This document shows positions 1-6,824 of a stretch of DNA of 8,455 nucleotides, one piece after another. This DNA comes from Verrucomicrobiales bacterium (GTDB lineage Bacteria; Verrucomicrobiota; Verrucomicrobiia; Limisphaerales; UBA9464): contig DLVS01000104.1 of the NCBI GenBank assembly GCA_003445095.1, forward strand, positions 1-8,455, in the 5' to 3' direction. Under the pieces are notes generated by a model. That model was not told where the DNA came from, ran no database searches, and saw nothing but the letters and a program-made list of their open reading frames with translations. Made by a program: the position numbers and the translations under genes. Position 1 is the first letter of the stretch. Each line of letters starts with the position of its first letter.

Positions 1-2471
1 CCGCTGCAGAGCAGAACGCGGCTGGCTGATTGGAGCGATCGGCCGTGTGGGTCAGGAAGGACCCGCTGGAAATGGCCTTGTGTGCAGTCAGCCAGCGGCG
101 AGGTCGCCCGGGGATCGCGCAATAAACTCTTGGGAGTGAAGACGACCAACGGCTTGCGCCAACGTCGATGCACTTGTCGCCGCAACACGTGAAAATACTG
201 GGCCGGTGTCGTCGGCACCACGATTTGAATGTTATCTTCGGCTGCTTGCTCCAGAAATCGTTCGAGGCGCGCGCTCGAGTGCTCCGGGCCGTTGCCTTCG
301 AAGGCGTGCGGCAGCAGAAGCACCAGTCCACTGAGCCGGCGCCACTTGTCTTCGCCGCTGGTGATGAATTGATCCAGGATGACCTGCGCCACATTGACGA
401 AGTCCCCGAACTGCGCTTCCCACAGCACCAATCCGTCCGGACACTCGAGACTGTAGCCGTAGTCGAAGCCGAGGACGCCGATTTCGGAAAGCGGGCTATT
501 GAAGATATCGAAGGGTGCCTGGGTTTCGGCGACATGCTTCAGTGGCGTGTGGGTTCGCCCGTTTTCAATATCATGGAGGACGGCGTGTCGCTGGCTAAAC
601 GTACCCCGTTGACTGTCTTGGCCAGAGAACCGGACCCGGTGACCTTCGACGGCTAAGCTCGCCAGTGCGAGGGCCTCGGCCGTGGCCCAATCCAGCGGGA
701 GCTCCGTCCGTGCCATGCGGCGGCGTTGCTCGAAAAATCGCTCCAGCTTGGAGTGCACACTGAAGTGCTCGGGGACGGAGCAGAGTTTCTCAAGCAAAGC
801 CGTAAGCCGCTCGGCCGGCAGACCGGTCTCTGGATCGGGATTCGCATTCATCTCCTCTGAGCCACCAAGGTAGCCTTTCCAGATTCCTTCGAGGCTGCTG
901 GGTAGACCCGCCTTCGAGGAACTGCGCGCCTCGCTGAGATGTTGTTCGAGAACCTCCTGCCGCTTCTGCGCAATCTGATCGGCCTCCTCGCGAGTCACGC
1001 CCCCCAACTTGAGCAGGTGCTCGAGATAGCCATCGCGAACGGGCTTGCGCTGTTCGATTTTGGCGTACAGCAGCGGATGGGTGAACGAAGGCTCGTCCCC
1101 TTCGTTGTGACCAAGACGCCGGTAGCAGTACATGTCGATGACCACGTCCTGCTTGAAGGTGTGGCGGAAATCCATCGCCAGTTGGAGGCAACGAGCCACT
1201 GCTTCGGGATCCTCGCCGTTCACATGCAAAATCGGCATGGGGAGCATTTTAGCCACGCTCGTGGAGTACATAGCGGAGCGACCTTCTGAAGGCGCCGTGG
1301 TGAAACCAATTTGGTTGTTGATGACCACATGAACGGTTCCGCCCACGCGATAGCCGGGCAGCCGGCTCAGGTTGAGCGTCTCCTGAACAACTCCCTCCCC
1401 GATGAATGCCGCATCGCCGTGGATTAGCAGGCTCATAACTTGGGTGCCGTGAGCATCCCCAGCGCGGTCTTGTTTGGCGCGGACGCGTCCCAATACGACG
1501 GGATTGACGAATTCGAGGTGGCTCGGGTTGAAGCACAACGACAGATGAACCGACCGGCCGGCCTCTGTGCGATAGTCGCTGCTGTAACCGAGGTGATACT
1601 TCACGTCGCCGCCGCCCCGGTAAAGACGAGCATCGCGGTCTTCGAACTCGCGGAAGATTTGTTTCGGACTCTTGCCGATGATATTGGCGAGCACGTTGAG
1701 CCGGCCCCGATGCGCCATGCCGAGAACGATTTCCCGCACGCCATGCTGCGAAGCGCGTTCGATCGCGAGATCAAGCAGGGGAATGAGACTTTCCCCGCCC
1801 TCCAACGAAAAACTTTTCGCGCCGACGAACTTTTTGCGGACGAATTGCTCGAACACCACCGCGTCGGTCAGTCGAGTGAGGATACGCAATTGCATCGGTC
1901 GCGACATTGGCTCCCAGTAGCTGCGGCCTTCGATTCGTTCCTGAACCCAGTGCCGCATTTTTCCGTCATCGATATGCAGGTACTGGAAGCCAATCGACCC
2001 GCAGTAAACCTCGCGCAGGCGGCTAATCAACGCTCGTAACGTGAGCCGTCCGTCGCAGCGCATCGATTCGCAGACGACCAGCTTGCCCATGTCGGCATCG
2101 CCGAAGCCGTAATATTGTGGGTCGAGCTCCGGGACGTAGCGGACACCTTCGCTGAGCGGGTCAACTCGTGACTGTATATGCCCACGCTCGCGGTACGCCC
2201 GGATGAGGCGATCCACTCGGTGTTGCAGTAGCATTACCTCCTCTTCGGAACCGGAATTGGCCGTCGAAGCGCTTGCTGAATGGAAAATGCTCTGTGGCCG
2301 AAACGAGGGCGCACTCTGGAACCTTTGGTTGAGGGACTCTCCGTTGCTCAAATTGGCGAAGTACGCTTGCCACTCAGCAGGAACCGACGCAGGCGACCGC
2401 AGGTAATCAGCGTAGAGCATTTCTACGAAGTCGAGATTGGCGACCGCGGGAAGAAGGGAATCCGGGTTCAT
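1..2471 (-). CDS. sucA: 2-oxoglutarate dehydrogenase E1 component, 3' end off the window
   Basis: Thiamine-diphosphate-dependent E1 subunit of the 2-oxoglutarate dehydrogenase complex (TCA cycle, cytoplasm): it decarboxylates 2-oxoglutarate and passes the succinyl group to the E2 lipoyl domain. The minus frame is open without a break from the ATG at 2471 to the left edge, giving 823 codons; family members are usually about 900-950 aa, so roughly the last 100 residues are missing. Residues about 13-40 match the E1 N-terminal E2-binding segment (DFVEMLYADYLRSP...). Other family signatures are AHRGRLNVL (about 250), GDAAFIGEGVVQET (about 350), NNQIGFTT (about 385), RRLGHNEGDEPS (about 455), FSGQDSQRGTFSQRHAV (about 620) and EGNGPEHSSARLERFL (about 723-739). 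The last visible residues, ASRVLLCSG, align with the start of the C-terminal domain. No clear Shine-Dalgarno precedes the ATG; an in-frame GTG lies a few codons upstream, so the start could shift slightly. sucB would be expected beyond the left edge. Confidence 0.96.
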   Translation of the reverse strand, partial: MNPDSLLPAVANLDFVEMLYADYLRSPASVPAEWQAYFANLSNGESLNQRFQSAPSFRPQSIFHSASASTANSGSEEEVMLLQHRVDRLIRAYRERGHIQSRVDPLSEGVRYVPELDPQYYGFGDADMGKLVVCESMRCDGRLTLRALISRLREVYCGSIGFQYLHIDDGKMRHWVQERIEGRSYWEPMSRPMQLRILTRLTDAVVFEQFVRKKFVGAKSFSLEGGESLIPLLDLAIERASQHGVREIVLGMAHRGRLNVLANIIGKSPKQIFREFEDRDARLYRGGGDVKYHLGYSSDYRTEAGRSVHLSLCFNPSHLEFVNPVVLGRVRAKQDRAGDAHGTQVMSLLIHGDAAFIGEGVVQETLNLSRLPGYRVGGTVHVVINNQIGFTTAPSEGRSAMYSTSVAKMLPMPILHVNGEDPEAVARCLQLAMDFRHTFKQDVVIDMYCYRRLGHNEGDEPSFTHPLLYAKIEQRKPVRDGYLEHLLKLGGVTREEADQIAQKRQEVLEQHLSEARSSSKAGLPSSLEGIWKGYLGGSEEMNANPDPETGLPAERLTALLEKLCSVPEHFSVHSKLERFFEQRRRMARTELPLDWATAEALALASLAVEGHRVRFSGQDSQRGTFSQRHAVLHDIENGRTHTPLKHVAETQAPFDIFNSPLSEIGVLGFDYGYSLECPDGLVLWEAQFGDFVNVAQVILDQFITSGEDKWRRLSGLVLLLPHAFEGNGPEHSSARLERFLEQAAEDNIQIVVPTTPAQYFHVLRRQVHRRWRKPLVVFTPKSLLRDPRATSPLADCTQGHFQRVLPDPHGRSLQSASRVLLCS

Positions 2472-2799
2472 AGGGGGCAGCTTATCGGCGAGCACTAGAG
2501 CCAGTTGCTTGTGTTCGTTAAGCGGGTCGACCGGCCCGGTCGGTCTCGGGCCGACCCAAATCTCGTCGTCAATGACGTCGGCGACGAGGCGAAAATCAAA
2601 TCAACCTCGGCGAGATCCCGCCAAGCGAGGAGTGAGATTGGCCAAAATTGGTGGAGGCTCGGATCAGTTTCGCGGACGAAACTGACTTGGATTGAGACCC
2701 GGATGAGTCCGCTCGCCGGGTACGATCTAACGGCAGGGCTGGGTCCTCGCGGCGTCAGCACTCCGCTTTGATCGAAACGCGCCGCGAACGGAAATCATT
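2472..2799. other. Divergent intergenic region with clustered hairpins
   Basis: This 328-bp spacer separates divergent sucA and hsp20 and must carry both promoters, but I see no convincing -35/-10 pair. It is unusually rich in inverted repeats. A GC-rich bulged hairpin sits at 2524-2557 (GGGTC/GACCC plus GGCCCG/CGGGCC). CTCGTCG/CGACGAG pair at 2562-2588 and CCTCG/CGAGG at 2605-2630. A perfect 9-bp stem with a CGGA loop is at 2664-2685 (TCAGTTTCG/CGAAACTGA), and ACCCGG/CCGGGT pair at 2697-2721. None has a T-tract, so they are not ordinary intrinsic terminators. Both strands carry 88-codon open frames here, but neither resembles a protein I know, and I regard them as non-coding. A leader structure or a dispersed palindromic element is possible. 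Confidence 0.55.
2664..2685. repeat. Perfect 9-bp hairpin, CGGA loop
   Basis: TCAGTTTCG (2664-2672) and CGAAACTGA (2677-2685) are exact reverse complements around a 4-nt CGGA loop. It lies about 115 bp upstream of the hsp20 start and about 190 bp upstream of sucA on the other strand. There is no T-run on either side. It could be an operator-type palindrome or part of a structured RNA; the role is unknown. Confidence 0.6.
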
Positions 2800-3255
2800 A
2801 TGAATTCACTCATGCGTTGGGATCCATTCAAAGAAATGGACGAGACACAGAATCGCTTGGCGCGGTTCCTCGGGTTGACACCAGGTCGCCCAGGAAGCGG
2901 AGGACAAGAGGCAATGACCGTAACCGAGTGGGCACCCAGGGTGGACATTGCCGAAGATGACAAAGAGTGGTTGGTGAAGGCCGACTTACCGGAGGTGAAG
3001 AAGGAAGATGTGAAGCTGACAGTCGAAAACGGCGTGCTGACTATTACGGGCGAGCGCAAGTTCGAGAAGGAAGAGAAGAGCAAGAAGTATCACCGCATCG
3101 AACGGGCCTACGGCAATTTCCTCCGAAGCTTCACCTTACCGGACGCTGCTGACGCCGCAAAGGTCACCGCCGAATTCAAGGATGGAGTCCTCAAAGTGCA
3201 TTTGCCCAAGAGCGAAATCGCCAAACCAAAGTCGATCGAAGTCAAAGTGGCTTAA
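2800..3255 (+). CDS. hsp20: Hsp20/alpha-crystallin family small heat-shock protein
   Basis: ATP-independent holdase chaperone that forms cytoplasmic oligomers and binds unfolding proteins. At 151 aa it has the usual length for the family. The N-terminus MNSLMRWDPFKEMDE is typical of bacterial class A Hsp20. The alpha-crystallin domain runs from about residue 43 to 140: LPEVKKEDVKLTVENGVLTI (63-82), ERAYGNFLRSFTLP (101-114) and the signature DGVLKVHLPK (128-137). The C-terminal IEV at 146-148 fits the I-x-I/V motif that docks neighbouring dimers. The start is set by the WDPF context; only a weak purine stretch (CGGAAAT) precedes it. The upstream spacer contains a CAGCACTCC string resembling half a CIRCE element, but no partner GAGTGCTAA, so HrcA control is not supported. 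The gene appears to be monocistronic and is followed after 28 bp by an inverted-repeat element. Confidence 0.95.
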   Translation: MNSLMRWDPFKEMDETQNRLARFLGLTPGRPGSGGQEAMTVTEWAPRVDIAEDDKEWLVKADLPEVKKEDVKLTVENGVLTITGERKFEKEEKSKKYHRIERAYGNFLRSFTLPDAADAAKVTAEFKDGVLKVHLPKSEIAKPKSIEVKVA

Positions 3256-3283
3256 AGGGCGTACTGAACAGAAACGCAGCCTT

Positions 3284-3506
3284 TATCAATTGTTGCGAAA
3301 GTAGGTGCCGTTGCTTTGGAGTGCGCCGGCAAAGCGCAGCGGCGACGGCGCTTTGGCTGCCGGACAACCGTAGAGTTATTCGTCGCAAAATCCTCGTGTT
3401 TCGCGACGTTCCAAAGCGGAGTCGCGCTTCGCTTGCCTCCGCACTCCATAGGATTCGCAACCCCAAACGCCCGAAGTCTCTGAATGCACTTTCGCAACGA
3501 TTGATA
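3284..3506. mobile_element. MITE-like palindromic element with 19-bp terminal inverted repeats
   Basis: The left end reads tatcaattgttgcgaaagt (3284-3302). The right end (3488-3506) is its reverse complement with one mismatch, 18/19. Both ends terminate in TA (3284-3285 and 3505-3506), which would fit TA target duplication as used by IS630/Tc1-mariner-type transposases. Inside are two modules in opposite orientation, 3318-3356 and the complement of 3411-3447. They share GGAGTGCG at one end and CGCTTTGG at the other, and are identical at about 32 of 37 aligned positions. The centre forms another stem, CGTCGC-AAA with TTT-c-GCGACG (3381-3408). There is no transposase-sized gene inside. Small minus-strand frames across it read ECGGKRSATPLW and KRRRRCALPAHSK, strings I associate with dispersed repeats in verrucomicrobial genomes; this is recollection, not a search. 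Confidence 0.7.
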
Positions 3507-3635
3507 GTGGCACCGACCACCAAAGGTTGGACGGGGTCGGCCGTGGAGAGGTTGGTGGCTGGTCTCCATTCTTCACCTCGGCGTTGACCTTGAACTCGTC
3601 AGCCTGAGGGTTGGCATGCTACCGAAGGCTGCCCC

Positions 3636-4622
3636 ATGCATGCGATGGTTCTTCGAGTGCCGCGGCAATCGTTGCAGTGGACCGAATTGCCCACTCCAAC
3701 ACCCGGCTCGGGTGAAGTACTGGTTCGAGTGAGTGCCTGTGCCGTCTGCCGAACGGACCTGCACGTCATTGACGGCGAATTGCCCGAACCCAAGCTACCA
3801 CTGATCCCCGGGCACGAAGTCGTGGGGCGAGTGGTTGCGGTGGGAGAGCAGGTAAAGGGTTTCAAACTGGGCGAACGAGTTGGCATTCCGTGGCTCGGTT
3901 GGACGTGTGGCGCTTGCCGCTATTGCCGCGCGCAGCGGGAAAACCTGTGCGACCGGGCGCGGTTCACTGGTTACACATTGGATGGCGGGTACTCGCAATA
4001 CGCGCTCGCCGATGCCCGGTTCTGTTTTCGAATTCCCGAATCCTATTCGGATCCTGAAGCGGCGCCGCTCTTGTGCGCGGGACTCATTGGTTATCGCTCG
4101 CTCGTGAAAGCAGGCGACGCGAGAACTCTGGGTATCTACGGGTTTGGTGCTGCAGCGCATATTGTGACCCAGGTCGCCCGTCACCAAGGACGCAACGTAT
4201 TTGCCTTTACCCGCCCCGGAGACGCCGCTGCTCAAGTGTTTGCCCGAGAACTCGGGGCCGTCTGGGTCGGAGCATCCACGGAACGGCCACCAGAACTGCT
4301 TGAGGCGGCCATCCTCTTCGCTCCGGCAGGGGAGTTGCTGCCGCAAGCTTTGAAGTCAGTGGCGAAAGGCGGCACCGTCGTGTGTGGTGGCATTCACATG
4401 AGCGATATCCCTTCGTTTCCTTACCGGATTCTGTGGGAGGAGCGCACCATTTGCTCGGTCGCGAATCTCACTCGGCGAGACGGAGAGGAATTCTTGGCGC
4501 TGGCGCCCCGGGTGCCCGTGAGGACGCAGGTTGAAAAATTCGCGCTCTGTGACGCGAACGACGCCTTGCGCCGCCTCCGTGAGGGGAAACTCCACGGCGC
4601 CGCGGTTTTGATGGTGGAATAG
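3636..4622 (+). CDS. Zinc-dependent alcohol dehydrogenase, MDR superfamily (TIGR02822-like)
   Basis: NAD(P)-dependent oxidoreductase expected to interconvert alcohols and aldehydes in the cytoplasm; the physiological substrate cannot be read from sequence. It is 328 aa, normal for this branch. The GroES-like catalytic domain carries the probable catalytic zinc ligands C38 (in CAVCRTD), H60-E61 (PGHEVVG) and C147 (PLLCAGLIGY). The structural zinc lobe is C91, C94, C97 and C105. The Rossmann domain begins with GIYGFGAAAH (166-175), a G-F-G-A-A-A-H variant of the usual GxGxxG that I associate with the TIGR02822 'adh_fam_2' group. MHAMVLRVP mirrors the common MKAMVL start, and GAAGG lies about 7 nt before the ATG at 3636; ATG 3645 is a less likely alternative. 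It stands alone on this strand, 129 bp after the inverted-repeat element, and converges on the next gene with 25 bp between the stops. Confidence 0.93.
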   Translation: MHAMVLRVPRQSLQWTELPTPTPGSGEVLVRVSACAVCRTDLHVIDGELPEPKLPLIPGHEVVGRVVAVGEQVKGFKLGERVGIPWLGWTCGACRYCRAQRENLCDRARFTGYTLDGGYSQYALADARFCFRIPESYSDPEAAPLLCAGLIGYRSLVKAGDARTLGIYGFGAAAHIVTQVARHQGRNVFAFTRPGDAAAQVFARELGAVWVGASTERPPELLEAAILFAPAGELLPQALKSVAKGGTVVCGGIHMSDIPSFPYRILWEERTICSVANLTRRDGEEFLALAPRVPVRTQVEKFALCDANDALRRLREGKLHGAAVLMVE

Positions 4623-4647
4623 ATTTCTCTTCTGGCGAATACCAATG

Positions 4648-5247
4648 TCACCCAGGAGTGCTCGCGGCCGCGCCCGAGTGTTCCGCGGTGGACACCGCAG
4701 GAATGTGATGAAGGATCTCCTCCAAACACGGTGTGAGTAGTTCAGCGCGCTGATGAATTCGGTCAACGGCATCGACCTCTTCCGCTCGTGGCATTGGGGC
4801 GAAGAATTCAAGTCCTGCCTCGCGGGCGGCCGTCCGGATTGCGTCCAATCGGAGTGATCCGGCGCCGTCGGGATTGTCGGCGGAGCCAAAGAGGGCCACG
4901 ACTGCGGAACTGGTGCCACGCTTTTGCCCCAAAGCGATTTCGGCCCATCGCTCTACCGCGGGAGGAATTGGCTGCGGGCTACTGGTTGCGATAATAAGGA
5001 GGTCCGCTTGGATGGCATCGCTCGCCGCAATCTCGCACCAGTCCAAATCGGCGAGCACATCAAACGACCACAGCACCGGCTTGAATTCAACGGTTTCGCC
5101 GAACTCTTGGCCAAGCTTCGCCAGCACGTGCATCGCATACTGACCGGCGACGACATCGTGATAAGCGACGACGACACGCAGCGGACACCTCGCGGCCGGC
5201 AGATTTATTTCGAGACTTGTTTCTCTCATCGATTGCTGGGAATTCAT
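4648..5247 (-). CDS. Orphan protein with Rossmann-like pattern, function unknown
   Basis: I do not recognise a named family with confidence. From the ATG at 5247 it gives 199 aa; an upstream in-frame GTG at 5274 would add nine residues, and neither has a good ribosome-binding site. The pattern is alternating alpha/beta: hydrophobic strands LRVVVAY (23-29), ADLLIIAT (81-88) and SAVVALFG (114-121) with intervening amphipathic helices, consistent with a single-domain Rossmann- or flavodoxin-like fold. A conserved-looking stretch is AYHDVVAGQYAMHVLAKLGQ (28-47). The Ala/Gly/Ser-rich tail after about residue 183 looks disordered. There is no signal peptide or membrane segment. I recall similar proteins of unknown function in Verrucomicrobiota. 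It lies between the convergent ADH and the PocR-AraC regulator, which is transcribed in the same direction 121 bp upstream, so co-transcription is possible but unproven. Confidence 0.75.
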   Translation of the reverse strand: MNSQQSMRETSLEINLPAARCPLRVVVAYHDVVAGQYAMHVLAKLGQEFGETVEFKPVLWSFDVLADLDWCEIAASDAIQADLLIIATSSPQPIPPAVERWAEIALGQKRGTSSAVVALFGSADNPDGAGSLRLDAIRTAAREAGLEFFAPMPRAEEVDAVDRIHQRAELLTPCLEEILHHIPAVSTAEHSGAAASTPG

Positions 5248-5368
5248 AGAAGGTACAATGGCAGTTGGGCGCACCCGGGAAACTAGGAATTCTCACGCTG
5301 GTTCAATAGGAAATGTTCTTATAGGGGGTCAGAAAGCGGATGCGCCCGGGGTCAGCCGTGGACCAAGT

Positions 5369-6253
5369 TCAATTCGCGCGGGGTAAGTGCGTTCGATATT
5401 GGGTCGGCGACTCGCCCACAACTTTCTTGAACACCCGGTTGAAATGGGTCAACGACTGAAACCCAACCTCAAACGCGATTTCGCTGATCCGAAGATTCGG
5501 GTTCAGCAAGAGGTTCCTCGCCTTCTCGATCCGAGTTCGCGAGACGAATTCGGTAAAGGTGAGTCCGGTGACTTTCCGGAACAGCTTGCAGAAATAGAAA
5601 ATGCTCGTGTTGGCCTGAGCAGCCACTTGCCCCAACGACAGATCCTCGGTGTGGTGCTCGCGAATATACTGTTTGGCCTTGGCAATGACGGGAGGCTCTG
5701 AGTTCGCCGACTGTAACGCGATCTGGTTGCTCTTCATCGATAAATGATCGGCGAAGATGGAAAGCAGATTGGTTGCTGACTCGAGTTTCTTGGGCGAGAC
5801 GACGGGGCTCGCTAGGTAGGCGGCCTTGGCGTGGGTGTTGTCGATGTCGACGCCCAGCTCTCCGGCCCTTTCGACGGCGTGCCGAAACTTTGCGGCGTTG
5901 GGCTTCTGGCGCATTACCTGACCGGTCTGCAGAAAACCGATCGTCGCGGCGCCCAACTTCACGGGCACTGCAGTTTCACAAAGTCCATAGCTGCAGGTCA
6001 TCGTGTAGGGCCCCTCAGTGGCTGCCTGGGCGAGGCGCTCCTGGGTTTGTAGACAGGCAGCGCAAGTGCGACTCGCGCTGGCCATCAGCGCACAAAACGG
6101 GTTTTCGTGGCGCTTGCCGTGCAGCGGTAATTGCCACGTCTCCACCGGCCGAATCGTGATCGGCATTCCCGTCGCTTCGGTATAGGCACGTTCATAGGTT
6201 CGCAGGAGCTCGGAGCGGCTGAGGGCCTCGAGCAGTTGTCCGTTCGCATTCAT
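5369..6253 (-). CDS. AraC-family transcriptional regulator with N-terminal PocR sensory domain
   Basis: DNA-binding regulator, 294 aa from the ATG at 6253. Residues about 12-175 resemble the PocR ligand-binding domain, named after the regulator of propanediol/cobalamin genes. Typical features are PFCALMASASRTCAACLQ (52-69), CSYGLCETAVPV (87-98) and GFLQTGQV (106-113); the cysteines are C54, C64, C67, C87 and C92. Residues about 187-290 are the paired helix-turn-helix AraC domain: KAKQYIREHHTEDLSLGQVA, then FYFCKLFRKVTGLTFTEFV (219-237), and the second HTH ISEIAFEVGFQSLTHFNRVFKK (256-277). The frame stays open upstream to 6706, but that extension is Arg-rich, unlike any domain, and overlaps the 94-aa gene. 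AAGAAAGAA 7-15 nt before ATG 6253 supports the shorter start. Ligand and target genes are unknown; PocR-AraC proteins usually control nearby metabolic genes, but no obvious catabolic operon is adjacent. Confidence 0.9.
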   Translation of the reverse strand: MNANGQLLEALSRSELLRTYERAYTEATGMPITIRPVETWQLPLHGKRHENPFCALMASASRTCAACLQTQERLAQAATEGPYTMTCSYGLCETAVPVKLGAATIGFLQTGQVMRQKPNAAKFRHAVERAGELGVDIDNTHAKAAYLASPVVSPKKLESATNLLSIFADHLSMKSNQIALQSANSEPPVIAKAKQYIREHHTEDLSLGQVAAQANTSIFYFCKLFRKVTGLTFTEFVSRTRIEKARNLLLNPNLRISEIAFEVGFQSLTHFNRVFKKVVGESPTQYRTHLPRAN

Positions 6254-6360
6254 GGTCGATTCTTTCTTGGTCGGCGTCGGCACGAATTTGTGCTCAACCA
6301 GGCCAAAATAGGGTGACCCGACCGCGAACGAGAATTGGGAGTTGTCTCTTAGCTTGATCG

Positions 6361-6394
6361 GGTGTTCCTGCGGACACCGTATAGGGAAATCCCT
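6361..6394. promoter_or_regulatory. Two small palindromes upstream of the PocR-AraC gene
   Basis: GGTGTtCC/GGACACC (6361-6378) forms a 7-bp stem with one bulged base. AGGGA-AA-TCCCT (6383-6394) is a near-perfect dyad immediately beside it. Both lie 110-140 bp upstream of the regulator's ATG on the coding strand's leader side. They could be operator sites, for example for autoregulation, but no promoter hexamers can be paired with them convincingly. Confidence 0.3.
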
Positions 6395-6468
6395 TAGTCG
6401 AAGTCGCGCCTGAGCGTGCCTCGCTCCGTCGGCGACAGGCGCGTCGGGCGCTGGACTCATTGGCATCG

Positions 6469-6491
6469 TGGTGACCGCGACTCGATCACCA
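6469..6491. other. Weak inverted repeat after the 94-aa gene
   Basis: TGGTGA (6469-6474) and TCACCA (6486-6491) are exact complements with an 11-nt spacer, 16 bp past the stop codon of the 94-aa gene. There is no T-tract, so calling it a terminator would be speculative. Confidence 0.2.
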
Positions 6492-6507
6492 TTGCCGCGG
6501 CAGCACT

Positions 6508-6792
6508 TCAGGCCGTAAATCCGAAACGAAACTTTTCCTCGTCCGCCTTGATGCCCAGTGAAGCGCAGATGTGTTTCGACGCGAGCATGCCCGCTGCCGT
6601 TTTCACGACGCGGTCGAACTGGTTTTTTGGCAAATCGACGCCCTCGTGTTTGATGGCGCGAATGGCGAAGCCACGTTCCAGCAGTTCTTCGACAAACTCC
6701 TCGCAAGCGACTGGGTCATCAGTCGAGTAGTGGTTGGTTTGTGCGTGCCGACGGAACTGGGCGGTATATTCGATCGTATATTTGGGAAGCAT
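6508..6792 (-). CDS. Orphan small protein, 94 aa
   Basis: I cannot assign a family. Support for a real gene is a good Shine-Dalgarno (AGAAGGAA, 5 nt before the ATG at 6792), a balanced soluble composition and a plausible alpha/beta pattern. It begins MLPKYTIEYTAQFRRHAQ, contains a strongly acidic helix EEFVEELLERGF (31-42), the strand IRAIKHEGVDLP and a C-terminal CASLGIKADEEKFRFGFTA. There are no membrane segments, signal peptide or metal motif (a single pair of distant cysteines, C30 and C76). It follows the 103-aa orphan gene on the same strand after 52 bp and precedes the PocR-AraC gene by 254 bp. It may be regulated from the TTGTA/TACAA dyad upstream. The competing frame that extends the AraC gene across this region looks non-biological. 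Confidence 0.72.
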   Translation of the reverse strand: MLPKYTIEYTAQFRRHAQTNHYSTDDPVACEEFVEELLERGFAIRAIKHEGVDLPKNQFDRVVKTAAGMLASKHICASLGIKADEEKFRFGFTA

Positions 6793-6824
6793 GACTGTTC
6801 CTTCTTTGGCTTGGCTTAGACTGT

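Noticed and set aside
168..656. 162-codon plus-strand open frame
   Set aside because: It lies wholly antisense to sucA, whose minus-strand translation matches the E1 family throughout; the plus product has no recognisable domain.
1440..2039. 199-codon plus-strand open frame
   Set aside because: Antisense shadow of sucA across its most conserved region (AHRGRLNVL etc.); frame openness follows from codon bias of the real gene.
2674..2710. Hammerhead-ribozyme-like strings GGACGAAAC and GATGAGTCC
   Set aside because: They resemble the two core strands, but only 20 nt separates them, in an order that would need a stem-II-open permutation with two hairpins in between; there is no room for stems I and III and no cleavage triplet.
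2754..2766. Possible CIRCE heat-shock operator (CAGCACTCC) before hsp20
   Set aside because: Only one degenerate half-site is present; the required inverted GAGTGCTAA partner at 9-bp spacing is absent.
2495..2771. 88-codon frames on both strands in the sucA-hsp20 spacer
   Set aside because: Neither has a recognisable domain or good ribosome-binding site, and the region is a series of palindromes; more likely non-coding.
3242..3587. Several small frames on both strands over the inverted-repeat element
   Set aside because: Their open frames follow from the repeat's composition; the ECGG...SATPLW-type peptides look like translated repeat DNA, not proteins.
4623..4647. Bidirectional terminator between ADH and the 199-aa gene
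   Set aside because: The 25-bp convergent gap contains no stem-loop or T-tract.
5369..6706. Long 445-aa version of the PocR-AraC protein
   Set aside because: The added 151 residues are Arg-rich with no domain, overlap the well-supported 94-aa gene in another frame, and a purine-rich ribosome site supports ATG 6253.
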